Assembly: GCA_029571985.1 (NCBI GenBank)
Contig: JAKQVC010000161.1
Location: 31,976 to 95,975, forward strand
From: Bacteroidota bacterium
Lineage (GTDB): Bacteria; Bacteroidota; Bacteroidia; Chitinophagales; BACL12
Direction of reading: 5' to 3'
Length of the DNA stretch: 64,000 nt
Part shown: in pieces, positions 18,023 through 27,287 of the stretch
How positions within the stretch are numbered: the stretch's first letter is position 1
Layout of the letters: each line of letters begins with the position of its first letter
Made by a program: the position numbers and the translations under genes
The notes under the pieces: model-generated
What the model was told of the DNA's origin: nothing
Databases searched by the model: none
The model's input: the letters and a program-made list of their open reading frames with translations, nothing else

Positions 18023-19156
18023 ATGCGCACACGACTCCTCGGCCTGTTATGCATCTGTCCATTCCTGCTCGATGCACAGATTTCTTTGTTTGGCAATCGC
18101 GATTTCGAACCCACCGGTATTCCTGAGCCTGTATATTATGCCTTTTATGATGGCGTGCAGATGATCGAATTTGATTATTTGTCGGCTTACCATGGTCGCG
18201 TGAATTACCTCGAGCAAGCGCAACCGCGAGCCTTAACATGGGAAATGGTACTGGGCCCACCCGCTTCAAATGTGTATATTTTTAGAGATACAAACGGTGT
18301 TATCATAAAACAATATGGTGGCGTCACGTCAGAGAAGTTGCTCAGCGTTGAAGCATCCAAAAAAGTGGCCAGGCGTCATAATGGATTAGCATCCTTATTT
18401 GGCAGTTATTTGGGCTTTTCGCAAGTACCCACACGCTTTATTCCGTATTACCAGGTGGGCAGCAGTGGATATGCCGAAAATGGCACTATAGGTTTAATTG
18501 ATAGCTTAGGAAATCTGGTTTTACCTATGGAATACAATTATATTATGCCTGAAGGTGAAATGTTTATCTGTCAGAAGGATAGCACTTTTGAATGGCGCAA
18601 TCAGCAATTGGAATTGGTTTTCAGCACGACGGAATATTTTATGCAGCCATCACAATTTCATCATAATCATGCCGATATCATGCTCGACGAAAAGTGGGGA
18701 TTGATGAATCAATATGGAGAAATAGTTGTGCCCTGCGAATATTATATGCTGATCTCTTCCTTTAACGAATACGGACTGGCAGAGGTAAACCGAAAAGGAT
18801 TAATCGGATTTGTTGACACAACAGGTGAGGAAATCATTAAATGCAAATACCAGGGTGCAGGAAAGTTTTCGGAGGGATTAATTGATGTGCGCTTAAACGA
18901 TAAGTGGGGGTACATAGATACTTTAGGAAAAACGGTAATTCCACACCAGTACGAAATTGGTATTTGGTTTCAGGAAGGCCTCGCCCGTGTTGCCAAACGT
19001 GAAGGGTCAAAATATTATTTCGGTTATATCGACAGAACAGGAAAGGAGGTAATTCCATTACAATTTGAAGACGCCAGAGATTTTAATCAAGGAACTGCCG
19101 AAGTCATGATGGATGGCAAGTGGAAGGAAATAGATAAAACTGGCAGGGTGCGATGA
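18023..19156 (+). CDS. WG-repeat protein
   Basis: A 377-residue exported protein (signal peptide ending LLDAQ). The C-terminal half has about five WG/KWG repeats of the type KWGLMNQYGEIVVPCEY and KWGYIDTLGKTVIPHQY. The N-terminal half is not assignable. WG repeats build a beta-structured surface and occur widely in secreted Bacteroidota proteins; their role is poorly understood. The repeat spacing is clear, so the family call is solid, but function is unknown. Confidence 0.82.
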   Translation: MRTRLLGLLCICPFLLDAQISLFGNRDFEPTGIPEPVYYAFYDGVQMIEFDYLSAYHGRVNYLEQAQPRALTWEMVLGPPASNVYIFRDTNGVIIKQYGGVTSEKLLSVEASKKVARRHNGLASLFGSYLGFSQVPTRFIPYYQVGSSGYAENGTIGLIDSLGNLVLPMEYNYIMPEGEMFICQKDSTFEWRNQQLELVFSTTEYFMQPSQFHHNHADIMLDEKWGLMNQYGEIVVPCEYYMLISSFNEYGLAEVNRKGLIGFVDTTGEEIIKCKYQGAGKFSEGLIDVRLNDKWGYIDTLGKTVIPHQYEIGIWFQEGLARVAKREGSKYYFGYIDRTGKEVIPLQFEDARDFNQGTAEVMMDGKWKEIDKTGRVR

Positions 19157-19159
19157 TTT

Positions 19160-19355
19160 TGGGCGTGGGGAGAAATAATTAAAGAGGAATGAGGAATAAC
19201 CAATGAGGAATAACCAATGAGGAATTCACATCACGCCTTACCGTCCCACCGTCTTCCCGCAGAATAAATACAATTTCACGCAAAGGCGCAAAGACGCAGA
19301 GCAATGCAATTTTCAATTCGGCGCCCATCAGCGTAGTTCTGCGGGAGAAATACAA
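19160..19355. repeat. Simple-repeat stretch (GAGGAATGA / CGCAAAGGCGCAAAG)
   Basis: Short imperfect tandem repeats fill this gap: GAGGAATAACCAAT units near 19185-19225 and a CGCAAAGGCGCAAAGACGCAGAG tract near 19278-19300. No open gene is apparent. Similar GAGGAATGA units recur at 30.9 kb. Confidence 0.65.
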
Positions 19356-19531
19356 GGTTTCCCGCAGATTTTCGCTGATGAACGCAGATGAATGCAAGAA
19401 TTACCTCTGCGCAACTCTGCGTACATCTGCGGGAGAAAAAAAGGGTTTCCCGCAGATTTTCGCAGATGAACGCAGATGAATGCAAGAACTATCTCTGCGC
19501 AACTCTGCGTACATCTGCGGGAGAAAAAAAG
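19356..19531. repeat. Two tandem copies of an 88-bp palindromic repeat
   Basis: Two nearly identical 88-bp units follow one another (19356-19443 and 19444-19531), with a remnant start of a third after 19532. Each unit has an imperfect inverted organisation: TCCCGCAGATTTTCGC at one end mirrors the later TACATCTGCGGGA. Thus each could fold into a long hairpin. No coding capacity is seen. This may be a REP-like family of intergenic repeats. Confidence 0.75.
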
Positions 19532-19618
19532 GGTTTCCAGCTTGTTTTTAAAATAATTTTTATCTCATTTATCAACCGTACCCTTCTATTACCAACCTAC
19601 CTGTTCCTGAAATAATAA

Positions 19619-19930
19619 TTGAATCAGATTTGGTGCTTCGATATAAGCCGTTGTGTCGCCCCTCTGGGGCTTAATGCATTTGTTACGTCGACACGTCGGC
19701 ACATCGACACGTCGACACTCTGAATTTCTTATAGCAACTTCCCGAATTACCGCCTTAATTGTTCCAGAAATAGTAATTGAATCAGATTTGGTGCTTCGAT
19801 ATAGGCCGTTGTGTCGCCCCTATGGGGCTTTTATTTTGGTGCTGTGCTTGCTTGTTAGTGGGTGTGTCGCCCCTCTGGGGCTTAATGCATTTGTTACGTC
19901 GACACGTCGGCACATCGACACGTCGACACT
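19619..19930. repeat. Duplicated GTCGACAC / GAATCAGATTTGG repeat block
   Basis: The phrase GAATCAGATTTGGTGCTTCG occurs at about 19621 and 19779. Each copy is followed by TGTGTCGCCCC and GGGGCTT. The motif TTACGTCGACACGTCGGC occurs at about 19682 and 19894. The latter is the reverse complement of the GTCGACG motif at 12.5 kb, so this repeat type is dispersed. Some of it is read through as a spurious extension of the gene starting at 20043. Confidence 0.7.
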
Positions 19931-20042
19931 TTGCATTTCTTCCCGCCTCACCGCCTTCCTGCTCCTGCCTTTAAACCCTCGCGCTGAAAAACCCTTACAC
20001 AAAATAAGCATTTTACCTAACTTCGTATTCAAACAAAATAAA

Positions 20043-20513
20043 ATGAAAACCCCCGGCAATACCGTTCAGGAAATTTTGATGAATGTGCCTCAGGATAGAC
20101 TTGGGCCCTTTAATAAGTTACATGAAGTCATCATGAAAAACTTACCCAAGGGCTTCGAACCCGCCATCAGTTATGGAGGTTTAGGCTACGTGGTTCCACA
20201 TACAATATATCCTGCAGGCTATCATTGCAAACCAAGTGAGCCCGTGCCCTTTGCAGGAATCGCCTCGCAAAAAGGATCCATTAATTTTTACCATATGGGT
20301 ATTTATGCCGTACCAGCATTATTAGCGTGGTTCCAGCAAGAATATCCTAAACATACCAAACATAAACTCGATATGGGTAAAAGCTGTGTCCGCTTCAAAA
20401 AAATGGATGATATTCCGTATAAACTGATTGGCGAATTGATGAAAAAAATGACGGTAAAAGATTGGCTCGCCGTGTATGAAAAGCATCTGACACCAAAATC
20501 AAAATCAAAATAA
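20043..20513 (+). CDS. DUF1801 (YdhG-like) domain protein
   Basis: A 156-residue soluble protein. The frame is open far upstream (from 19653) through repeats, but ATG 20043 (MKTPGNTVQEIL) begins the conserved part. The DUF1801 fold spans most of the chain with EVIMKNLPKGFEPAISYGGLGYVVP, FAGIASQKGSINFYHMGIYA and GKSCVRFKKMDDIP. Function of DUF1801 is unknown, but the motif pattern is strong. It is monocistronic. Confidence 0.8.
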   Translation: MKTPGNTVQEILMNVPQDRLGPFNKLHEVIMKNLPKGFEPAISYGGLGYVVPHTIYPAGYHCKPSEPVPFAGIASQKGSINFYHMGIYAVPALLAWFQQEYPKHTKHKLDMGKSCVRFKKMDDIPYKLIGELMKKMTVKDWLAVYEKHLTPKSKSK

Positions 20514-20559
20514 ACACCTATTTTTCATGTGCTTAGATGTGTGAATTAAATTTGAAGAA

Positions 20560-21135
20560 ATGACCCTTAAGCAATTCCTCGTTCTTGTTATTTCAGTTAG
20601 TGTAATCAGTGTAGCAAATCTCAGCGCCCAAACCGCAGCAGATAGCATCAGTGTTGTTTTTCCGAAGGTGCTTGCAGTAAAAAATAAGAAGGAGGTCTTG
20701 TTGTATTATGATGCGCGTCGACTGGCTTATGAAGTGCCCAGTATAGGTACATTGGATGGTCCTGTTTCATATAAAGCCTATGTTGATTCTGCTGCAAAAG
20801 ACATGGGCATCACCTATAAAAATCTTCGACTAGGTGGTATATTCACCTATATATATCCAAACGAATATAGCACCTATATTCGCCCATATTTTGTTATACA
20901 ATATACAGGTCAATTGGATGCAAACCAAATAATAGATTCATCTTATAAATGGGTGCCGATTAAAGAGGCGATTGAGTTAATTCCATACCCCGCCTCTTCC
21001 ATGATTGTTGAACATATTTTAGAACACCCAAGAGTGGTTTGGGGCGCTACCTTTGAAGAATATGGGTATACCAATCCGGTGGACACTTCGAAGATTAAAT
21101 TCCGCATCATTGAAAATTTCTTTCAGTTAAATTAA
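20560..21135 (+). CDS. Exported protein, unknown function
   Basis: A 191-residue protein with a signal peptide ending NLSAQ. The mature part is beta-rich and Tyr-rich, with no domain I can name. It lies 46 bases after the DUF1801 gene. There is little to anchor a function. Confidence 0.6.
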   Translation: MTLKQFLVLVISVSVISVANLSAQTAADSISVVFPKVLAVKNKKEVLLYYDARRLAYEVPSIGTLDGPVSYKAYVDSAAKDMGITYKNLRLGGIFTYIYPNEYSTYIRPYFVIQYTGQLDANQIIDSSYKWVPIKEAIELIPYPASSMIVEHILEHPRVVWGATFEEYGYTNPVDTSKIKFRIIENFFQLN

Positions 21136-21410
21136 TCGGAGTTCAGCCATATCAAGGGTATTGGCAATTGTAATGCAGGTGCAAAAACCTGCACACAAAT
21201 ACTGTTCAGCTAACGGCACCTTCAAAAAGCGTGATGTGGTAAACAGGAACTTTTGATTAGTTTTATACGGTGCTGTAACTTTTTATCGGGTTTATACGTC
21301 TAAACAGCGGTTTGGCGTGATAGCACTTTATACGGTGCCTTTTTCGATTAACCCTTTTAGCACTGTTTTTAGAATTGGCATACTTTTAAAACTTTTTATA
21401 CAAGCATTAA
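21136..21410. other. Intergenic, short A+T repeats only
   Basis: This 275-base gap contains repeated phrases such as TTTATACGGTGC (two copies near 21264 and 21328) and several T runs. It shows no reading frame of note and no clear RNA fold. It may carry the promoter of the DUF4386 gene, but no good TAnnTTTG match was found. Confidence 0.4.
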
Positions 21411-22091
21411 ATGGAACACAAAGCACAAATCAGAACAGCCCGGATCACAGGATTCTGGTACCTCATGCTCGCCATTTCGGGCGTTTTCGGATTTATGGTG
21501 TTTAACAGTCAGGTGTATATTGCAGATGACTATCAGCAGACATTAAACAACCTGGTAGAACATACCGGCATAGCCAGATGGCGATTATTGTTTGAATGTA
21601 TCATTATTGCCTCACAGGCAATGGCGGCAATTTATTTTTATAAACTATTTGCACCGCTCAACAAACCTTTAGCATTGGGTATAGGTATATGGGGAACAGT
21701 AAATGCCATGATCATTATGATCAGCGCTGTAGCCATTCAATCATCTATTGATTTTGCATTGTCCGGACAATTAGCCGATACAGAAAAATTGTCGTTGATT
21801 GCACTATGCATGTCATTTATGTCAAATGCCTGGAGTTTGGGGGGGATCTTTTTTGGACTATGGTTATTGCCGATGGGTTATGTAGTTATTAAAACAAAAA
21901 GCATGTCGGTTTGGCTGGGTCGTGTTTTAGTTTTAGGCGGATTTTCTTATTTAGTTCAAACTGCTTTGAGTGTAATGGGTGTGGAAGGCGCTATATTGAA
22001 TATCATTCCAATTCCGGCAACAATAGGTGAGTTGTGGATGATTGGGTATTTGTTTTTGTACGGCATCCGTCCTCAACAAGAAACGATTTGA
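21411..22091 (+). CDS. DUF4386-family membrane protein
   Basis: A 226-residue polytopic protein with about six helices. It matches DUF4386 in layout: an N-terminal RITGFWYLMLAISGVFGF helix, then LNNLVEHTGIARWRLLFEC, a helix with IYFYKLFAPLNKPLALG, and a last helix rich in Trp and Gly. Function unknown. It is monocistronic. Confidence 0.8.
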   Translation: MEHKAQIRTARITGFWYLMLAISGVFGFMVFNSQVYIADDYQQTLNNLVEHTGIARWRLLFECIIIASQAMAAIYFYKLFAPLNKPLALGIGIWGTVNAMIIMISAVAIQSSIDFALSGQLADTEKLSLIALCMSFMSNAWSLGGIFFGLWLLPMGYVVIKTKSMSVWLGRVLVLGGFSYLVQTALSVMGVEGAILNIIPIPATIGELWMIGYLFLYGIRPQQETI

Positions 22092-22475
22092 AATAGCCTT
22101 TCTGGTAGTGGTAGTGTATGAGTAAACCGACTCCATTCAGGTGTTTTCATTTAAACCTTCAAGCCTATAAGAATTGTGTTTGAATTCAGCCGCGCGGAGC
22201 TGATATTTTTCTTAACCCCACACAGGGTACTCGAAGGCAGACGCACAGCCTGTTTAGGACATAACATACATCTCCCACCCCCTCAAAAAATGCCAGAAAG
22301 GGGAAGACTCCTGTTCGTGTCACAGATGGATATAAATTGTTAACATTTGTCTGAAAGTTCCATTTGACATGTATTTCGGGGCTTTTTAACAATATGGATA
22401 TACCTGGTTTTAAGGCATTGAAACAACCTTTTGCATGATTTTTGCGTATTATAGAGGTATATAAGTAGTACACGC
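22092..22475. other. Intergenic, no feature recognised
   Basis: This 384-base gap holds no convincing reading frame, repeat, terminator or riboswitch. It ends just before the start of a 104-residue protein gene. Confidence 0.4.
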
Positions 22476-22790
22476 ATGGGCAGACTTCGCGAAATGACAG
22501 AGTTTATGGTGGATATCGATCTGTATGATGCAGATACCGATGCGTTTATGCAATTAATTCCCCGTCAGCGCGCCATGGTGAATGCCATGATGTTTGAAGG
22601 AAAAATCGTGCAATATAGTTTGTCCATGGACCGCTCAAAACTTTGGATGATTATGGTAGCGCGCAACGAAGAGCAGGTTGCCGATTACCTGAACGAATTT
22701 CCGATTATAGATTACATGTCGTTTCGAATTCAGCCGCTGATGTTCAGTAATTCAGCGCATCAGACATTCAGTCAGATTTCGTTGAATTAA
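22476..22790 (+). CDS. Small alpha/beta-barrel protein, unknown function
   Basis: A 104-residue protein with RQRAMVNAMMFEGKIVQYSLSMDRSKLWMIM and VADYLNEFPIID. The pattern resembles dimeric ferredoxin-like small proteins (muconolactone isomerase/YciI type), which bind small ligands. The similarity is weak; no catalytic motif is seen. It is monocistronic and upstream of a membrane glycosyltransferase. Confidence 0.55.
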   Translation: MGRLREMTEFMVDIDLYDADTDAFMQLIPRQRAMVNAMMFEGKIVQYSLSMDRSKLWMIMVARNEEQVADYLNEFPIIDYMSFRIQPLMFSNSAHQTFSQISLN

Positions 22791-22942
22791 TTCGATACCG
22801 CATTTCTTTTTCCCATTACTTTTTTGCCCATTAGCCTTTTTCTGCTAATTTCGGCATCTGATGACCCCCATGTTGATGCACCGTGACTGGTGCCATGCGC
22901 ATTTACACTCTTATCGGCTTATCGTAAAATTATACATACGCT

Positions 22943-24538
22943 ATGGCCACTGATTTGCGCAATACGATAACGCAGCGATTAAAACAGCCAGGTGTTTCAG
23001 GTTGGTTGATGATATTGGCATTGGGTTTTGCATTGTATATACGTGTATTGCATATCCATTTACCTTATGATCGCGACGAAGGTGAATACGCCTATGCGGC
23101 CCAGAGTATTTTAAGGGGTGATGTTCCTTATGTTGATTTTGCCAACATGAAATGGCCCGGATTGTATTATATCTATGCAGGCATTTTTGGTATTACATCA
23201 GCAGATGTTGAAAATATTCGCGCAGCTTCAATAGTTGTATTTTTATTATCAGCGCTGTTTATTTTTTTAATTGCATGTCGAATCTGGTCGGCCATTGCCG
23301 CCCGCTATGCCGTGATTCTGTTTACCATGATGCAAACCTCGCTGATAACGCAAGGCTTATATGCAAATGCAGAAATATTTGTTCAGTTATTTGGGTGGCT
23401 GGCAGTAGTTTTATTGATATATCCGAAGGAGAAGAAAATTGCACATGCATTTCTGGCCGGTTTGAGTGTAGGTATTGCCGTACTGATTAAACAACAAGGA
23501 TTCGGATTTATATTATTAACTGCCGGCAGTATCTTATTGTTTTGGCCCCGTGATCGGTTTATAAAATCTTTTTTGAGTTGGGCCTCTGGCGGCATGTGTA
23601 TAGCGCTGCTTATCGTATGTATTTTATACGCACAGGGTGCCTTGCAGGCCGCTTATGATTACTCCATTGTATATGCCCGCGCCTATAGCGGTTTGGTGGA
23701 TGGGCATGTTGGATGGTATTTATGCAAAACGAGTTTTGGGCAAATTTGGCAAAGTATTTATCCTATTGTCATATTAGGTGTTATTGGCATAGTGTTATCC
23801 ATTTTCGATATACATAAAAAAACAGGCGTCTGGTTAATGATGGCATGTTTAAGTATGGCGCTGGCTGTAATTCCCGGACTCTATTTCAGAATACACTATT
23901 TTATTTTTTTATACCCTGTAATAGCACTTGCCGGAGGTTATGCCCTGCATCGGATGAGTGATTGGCAATTACCTGCCTATCCTGTTACGCGTTATACAGC
24001 AGCTGTATGCATAATTGCCGCAGGATTTTTATATCAGCAGGTGCCGGAATCTTTGCGTTGGTCGTATCAGTTAGACAGTAAATCGCTTACCAGAAAAATT
24101 CATGGATGGTCCGTTTTTCAGGATGCTCCTGAAATTGGGTCCTTTATTCGAGATATTGCGGGTAAGGATGATCGAATGGGCATGATCGGCAACGAACCCG
24201 AATTATATGTGTACAGTGGTTTACGTGCAGCCACAGATTTAATGTTTACTTATCCATTACTGGAAACATCTGAAATGTCGGAGTCTTTGCTAGCGAATTT
24301 CATTAACGATTTAGAAACGAGTGCACCTGAAATTATGGTGACCATGGATGTTAGTGATACCGGTCCTAACAAAAAAAATTTACAGACGTTAGATACCTGG
24401 TGGTCGAATTATAAAGTCCACTATGACAGCGTTACCACTTTTTGCACCAATAATTTATCTGAACCTTATTCCATTCCGAATGATGCCCTTGTGGATTGCG
24501 GGAAGCGAACTAAAATTGTGATTTATACACGCAAGTAG
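22943..24538 (+). CDS. PMT/ArnT-type membrane glycosyltransferase (GT-C fold)
   Basis: A 531-residue multi-span protein of the GT-39/PMT_2 group. The first loop carries YDRDEGEYAYAAQSILRGDVPYVDF with the DE pair, then MKWPGLYYIYAGIFG. About ten further membrane helices follow, and a soluble C-terminal domain ends near residue 530. Likely transfers a sugar from a polyprenyl carrier to an envelope acceptor. It is similar in layout to the gene at 15095 but not adjacent to it. It is followed 90 bases later by a T9SS-sorted BNR protein. Confidence 0.85.
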   Translation: MATDLRNTITQRLKQPGVSGWLMILALGFALYIRVLHIHLPYDRDEGEYAYAAQSILRGDVPYVDFANMKWPGLYYIYAGIFGITSADVENIRAASIVVFLLSALFIFLIACRIWSAIAARYAVILFTMMQTSLITQGLYANAEIFVQLFGWLAVVLLIYPKEKKIAHAFLAGLSVGIAVLIKQQGFGFILLTAGSILLFWPRDRFIKSFLSWASGGMCIALLIVCILYAQGALQAAYDYSIVYARAYSGLVDGHVGWYLCKTSFGQIWQSIYPIVILGVIGIVLSIFDIHKKTGVWLMMACLSMALAVIPGLYFRIHYFIFLYPVIALAGGYALHRMSDWQLPAYPVTRYTAAVCIIAAGFLYQQVPESLRWSYQLDSKSLTRKIHGWSVFQDAPEIGSFIRDIAGKDDRMGMIGNEPELYVYSGLRAATDLMFTYPLLETSEMSESLLANFINDLETSAPEIMVTMDVSDTGPNKKNLQTLDTWWSNYKVHYDSVTTFCTNNLSEPYSIPNDALVDCGKRTKIVIYTRK

Positions 24539-24628
24539 CATTAAACCCGTCGGATGTGCAAAGGCTTGCACACGCTGAAGGTTAATTAACTGCCCCTATT
24601 TTCCTATATTTACCCTTTAACCTGTTAC

Positions 24629-27229
24629 ATGCGACTTACAATTCCAGTAATATGTGCTTCCGGTATCTTATGTGCAGCGATTGCGCTTGTATCACCCGGA
24701 ACTATAGAAACCCGTTTAGATAATCATGGTGGTGTGCCACCCGATATGCGCTGGCAATTGGCCAGAACGGCTGATCCTGTTACCGGTGAAGTGCCATCGG
24801 GAGCATTAATGCGTGCGTATCGTCAATTACAAGAAAAGGGTTTTAACCTGCAAAGTGCGCAGTATCGCGTTGCCGATGTGGTTCATCACTGGGAGGTAAT
24901 TGATGATCATTTTCCCACTTTATCGATTACACGTATTACCTACGATCCATCTAATACAAATACTTTTTATTTCTGCACCGGTGAAGGCTGGTACAATTTT
25001 GATGCAGTTAAAGGAGAAGGTGTATTTCGTTCGGATGATGCCGGTGAATCCTGGTATCAATTAGCTGCTACGGATACAAGTTTATTTGATTATTGTCAGG
25101 ATATGGTCGTGCATCCGGTTACGGGTGATATTTATGTGGCCACACGAACAGGAGGATTACAACGCTCAACAGATGGCGGTGCTTCCTTTCAAAAAGTATT
25201 GGGATATGGAGTTGGGTCTACACGTAATAGCGTGTGCGATATTGAATTAACCGCAGATGGTGGCGTATTTGCTGCCATCGGTATTTTTGAAACAGATGGC
25301 ATTTATTTTTCACCGACAGGAGATCCAGGTACTTTTGTCAAACAAACTACCGGATTACCAACCTCAGGTTATTTTAGAATTGAAATGGCCACGGCTCCTT
25401 CTGATGCGAATGTTGCCTACAGTATTTTTTGCAACAGCACCGATTATAAAGTGAAAGGTGTTTATAAAACAACAGACAAAGGCGCAAACTGGTTTGCCAT
25501 CAACACCCCGGATAATAATTTAGAATTTGCGGCCAAGCAGGCCTGGTACGATTTATCGCTGGCTGTTTCACCCGGTGATGCCGATGTAGTTGCCATGGGC
25601 GGTTTACATTTATGGCGCACACGCGATGGTGGTGATACCTGGGATCAGATTAGCAGTGGTGGATTAGACAGCAATTTAGTGCGCTTTGTGCATGTAGATC
25701 AGCATGAAGTTACTTTTCATACCGATGATGAAGTGTATTTTGGAAATGATGGCGGTATTTGGCGCACAGAAAATTTTTCTGATGAACATCCATTTATTTA
25801 CCACAGAAATACCGGTTATGCCGTAACGCAATTTTATGCCGGCGCTATGCATCCGGATTTTAGTCGCTATGATGTAATGGGTGGTACTCAGGATAATGGT
25901 ACACCTTATATTGATGGAACAGGATTCAGGGAAGCGAAAATGGTGAGTGGTGGCGATGGTGCCTTTGTTGCCTTTAATTATGATGACCCGGAATTATTTT
26001 ATACTGCCTCGCAATTGCGCAGAATGTTCCGTTTTAATAATGGCGGCTTCGAATTTCCGGACACGATTACGAATCCAAATTTGAATGATGCCAATGTGTT
26101 ATTTATTAATCCATTTATTATGGACGCCAGTGACCCGGAAATATTATTCATGTGTTCCAATTTAGGTTTATGGCGGTTTTCTGGCGCCTCTACTTCCGAT
26201 ACCAGTGGGTGGTCGAAAGCGGCGTCAATTGGCGGCGTTTTAACAGCTGTTGAAACATCACCAGCTGCACCGGGCGTGGTATTTCTGGGCAAGCAATCAG
26301 GAGCAGGCGAAATTTATCGGTTAGATACTGCTTACACCAGTAACAGTATTACAACGCCATTGAATATCGACCCTTTTGATTCTTTGCCGGATGCGGCCTT
26401 TACAGGTCAATTATATTGCAGCAGTATTGTGGCGGATAAAGAAAATGCTAACCATGTAATTGTTACCTATTCGAATTATAATGTCAATAGTATCTGGGAA
26501 TCTTTTGATGCCTTAAGCCTCACACCAACCTGGCATTCTATTGAAGGCGATTTGCCGGATATTCCGGTATACTGGTCGGCCTTGCATCCATTGAATGATG
26601 AGGTGGTATATATCGCTACCGAAATGGGTGTTTTCTATACGGATCAAACTAATGGTTACGAAACGCACTGGATACCAAGTTCAGGTTTTCCGCGTGTGCG
26701 CACAGATCAGGTTAAAATGCGTGAGGACGGACAGCTCTTAGCTGTTACCCATGGTCGCGGATTTTGGCAGGGTGATATAGGTTTGGGAACGGGCGGCACC
26801 TCGAATGAAGCCATATGGACAGAGCGGGGCCCTGCATCAACCGGTGGCCGAACCAGAACCATTATGGTTGACCCGAACGACCCGACCGGTAAAACGGTTT
26901 GGGCAGGCTCGGTGTCGGGAGGTTTATGGAAAACCACGAATATAGATGCCGTTGACGTAGTGCCATCGCCTGTACAAGAGAGTTTTGCGATGGTAATTGC
27001 CCCTAATCCTGCGTTACAGGCCTTATATCTGACGCTTACCCTACCTGAAGGTGTTACAGCCTCCGTTTCGTTATACGACCTGCAGGGCCGCAAAGTGGCT
27101 CAAATAGCCTCCGGGGCTGTGGATGGCAGGCTGGAATGGGCAATACCGGCAACGCTGCCTTCAGGGAATTATCTGGTAGAAGCGCTATCAGCCGGGAAGC
27201 GACAGGTGGGCAGGGTGGTGATACTTTAA
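24629..27229 (+). CDS. T9SS-sorted BNR/sortilin-like beta-propeller protein
   Basis: An 866-residue secreted protein. A short hydrophobic N-terminus (MRLTIPVICASGILCAAIALVSPG) may be a signal peptide. The body is built of repeated BNR/Asp-box motifs: FRSDDAGESWYQLAA, LQRSTDGGASFQKV, YKTTDKGANWFAI, LWRTRDGGDTWDQI. These form a sortilin/VPS10-like or exo-alpha-sialidase-like beta-propeller. A T9SS type A sorting domain ends the chain (FAMVIAPNPALQALYLTLTLP through SGNYLVEALSAG). Near residues 730-770 lies an ERGPASTGGRTRTIMVDPNDP segment that usually opens such proteins. Function of the class is unknown. Confidence 0.8.
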   Translation: MRLTIPVICASGILCAAIALVSPGTIETRLDNHGGVPPDMRWQLARTADPVTGEVPSGALMRAYRQLQEKGFNLQSAQYRVADVVHHWEVIDDHFPTLSITRITYDPSNTNTFYFCTGEGWYNFDAVKGEGVFRSDDAGESWYQLAATDTSLFDYCQDMVVHPVTGDIYVATRTGGLQRSTDGGASFQKVLGYGVGSTRNSVCDIELTADGGVFAAIGIFETDGIYFSPTGDPGTFVKQTTGLPTSGYFRIEMATAPSDANVAYSIFCNSTDYKVKGVYKTTDKGANWFAINTPDNNLEFAAKQAWYDLSLAVSPGDADVVAMGGLHLWRTRDGGDTWDQISSGGLDSNLVRFVHVDQHEVTFHTDDEVYFGNDGGIWRTENFSDEHPFIYHRNTGYAVTQFYAGAMHPDFSRYDVMGGTQDNGTPYIDGTGFREAKMVSGGDGAFVAFNYDDPELFYTASQLRRMFRFNNGGFEFPDTITNPNLNDANVLFINPFIMDASDPEILFMCSNLGLWRFSGASTSDTSGWSKAASIGGVLTAVETSPAAPGVVFLGKQSGAGEIYRLDTAYTSNSITTPLNIDPFDSLPDAAFTGQLYCSSIVADKENANHVIVTYSNYNVNSIWESFDALSLTPTWHSIEGDLPDIPVYWSALHPLNDEVVYIATEMGVFYTDQTNGYETHWIPSSGFPRVRTDQVKMREDGQLLAVTHGRGFWQGDIGLGTGGTSNEAIWTERGPASTGGRTRTIMVDPNDPTGKTVWAGSVSGGLWKTTNIDAVDVVPSPVQESFAMVIAPNPALQALYLTLTLPEGVTASVSLYDLQGRKVAQIASGAVDGRLEWAIPATLPSGNYLVEALSAGKRQVGRVVIL

Positions 27230-27260
27230 GTTTTTCAATGAAAGAGTGGCAGACTTAGAC

Positions 27261-27268
27261 TAATTTTG
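27261..27268 (+). promoter_or_regulatory. TAATTTTG promoter box before pdhB
   Basis: Exact match to the Bacteroidota -7 consensus TAnnTTTG, 19 bases before the ATG at 27288. No clear -33 partner was seen. Confidence 0.45.
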
Positions 27269-27287
27269 CCCGAAATTTCAGCATACA

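Noticed and set aside
19276..19615. Short frames over the 88-bp repeats
   Set aside because: The same peptide phrases appear on both strands because the repeat is palindromic; no start signal or conserved motif.
19653..20042. N-terminal extension of the DUF1801 gene through the repeat block
   Set aside because: The extension is built of the GTCGACAC and GGGGCTT repeats and has no family similarity; ATG 20043 starts the conserved domain.
22092..22475. Possible riboswitch upstream of the 104-residue protein
   Set aside because: I could not find a conserved core of a known riboswitch, and the downstream gene has no linked metabolic function.
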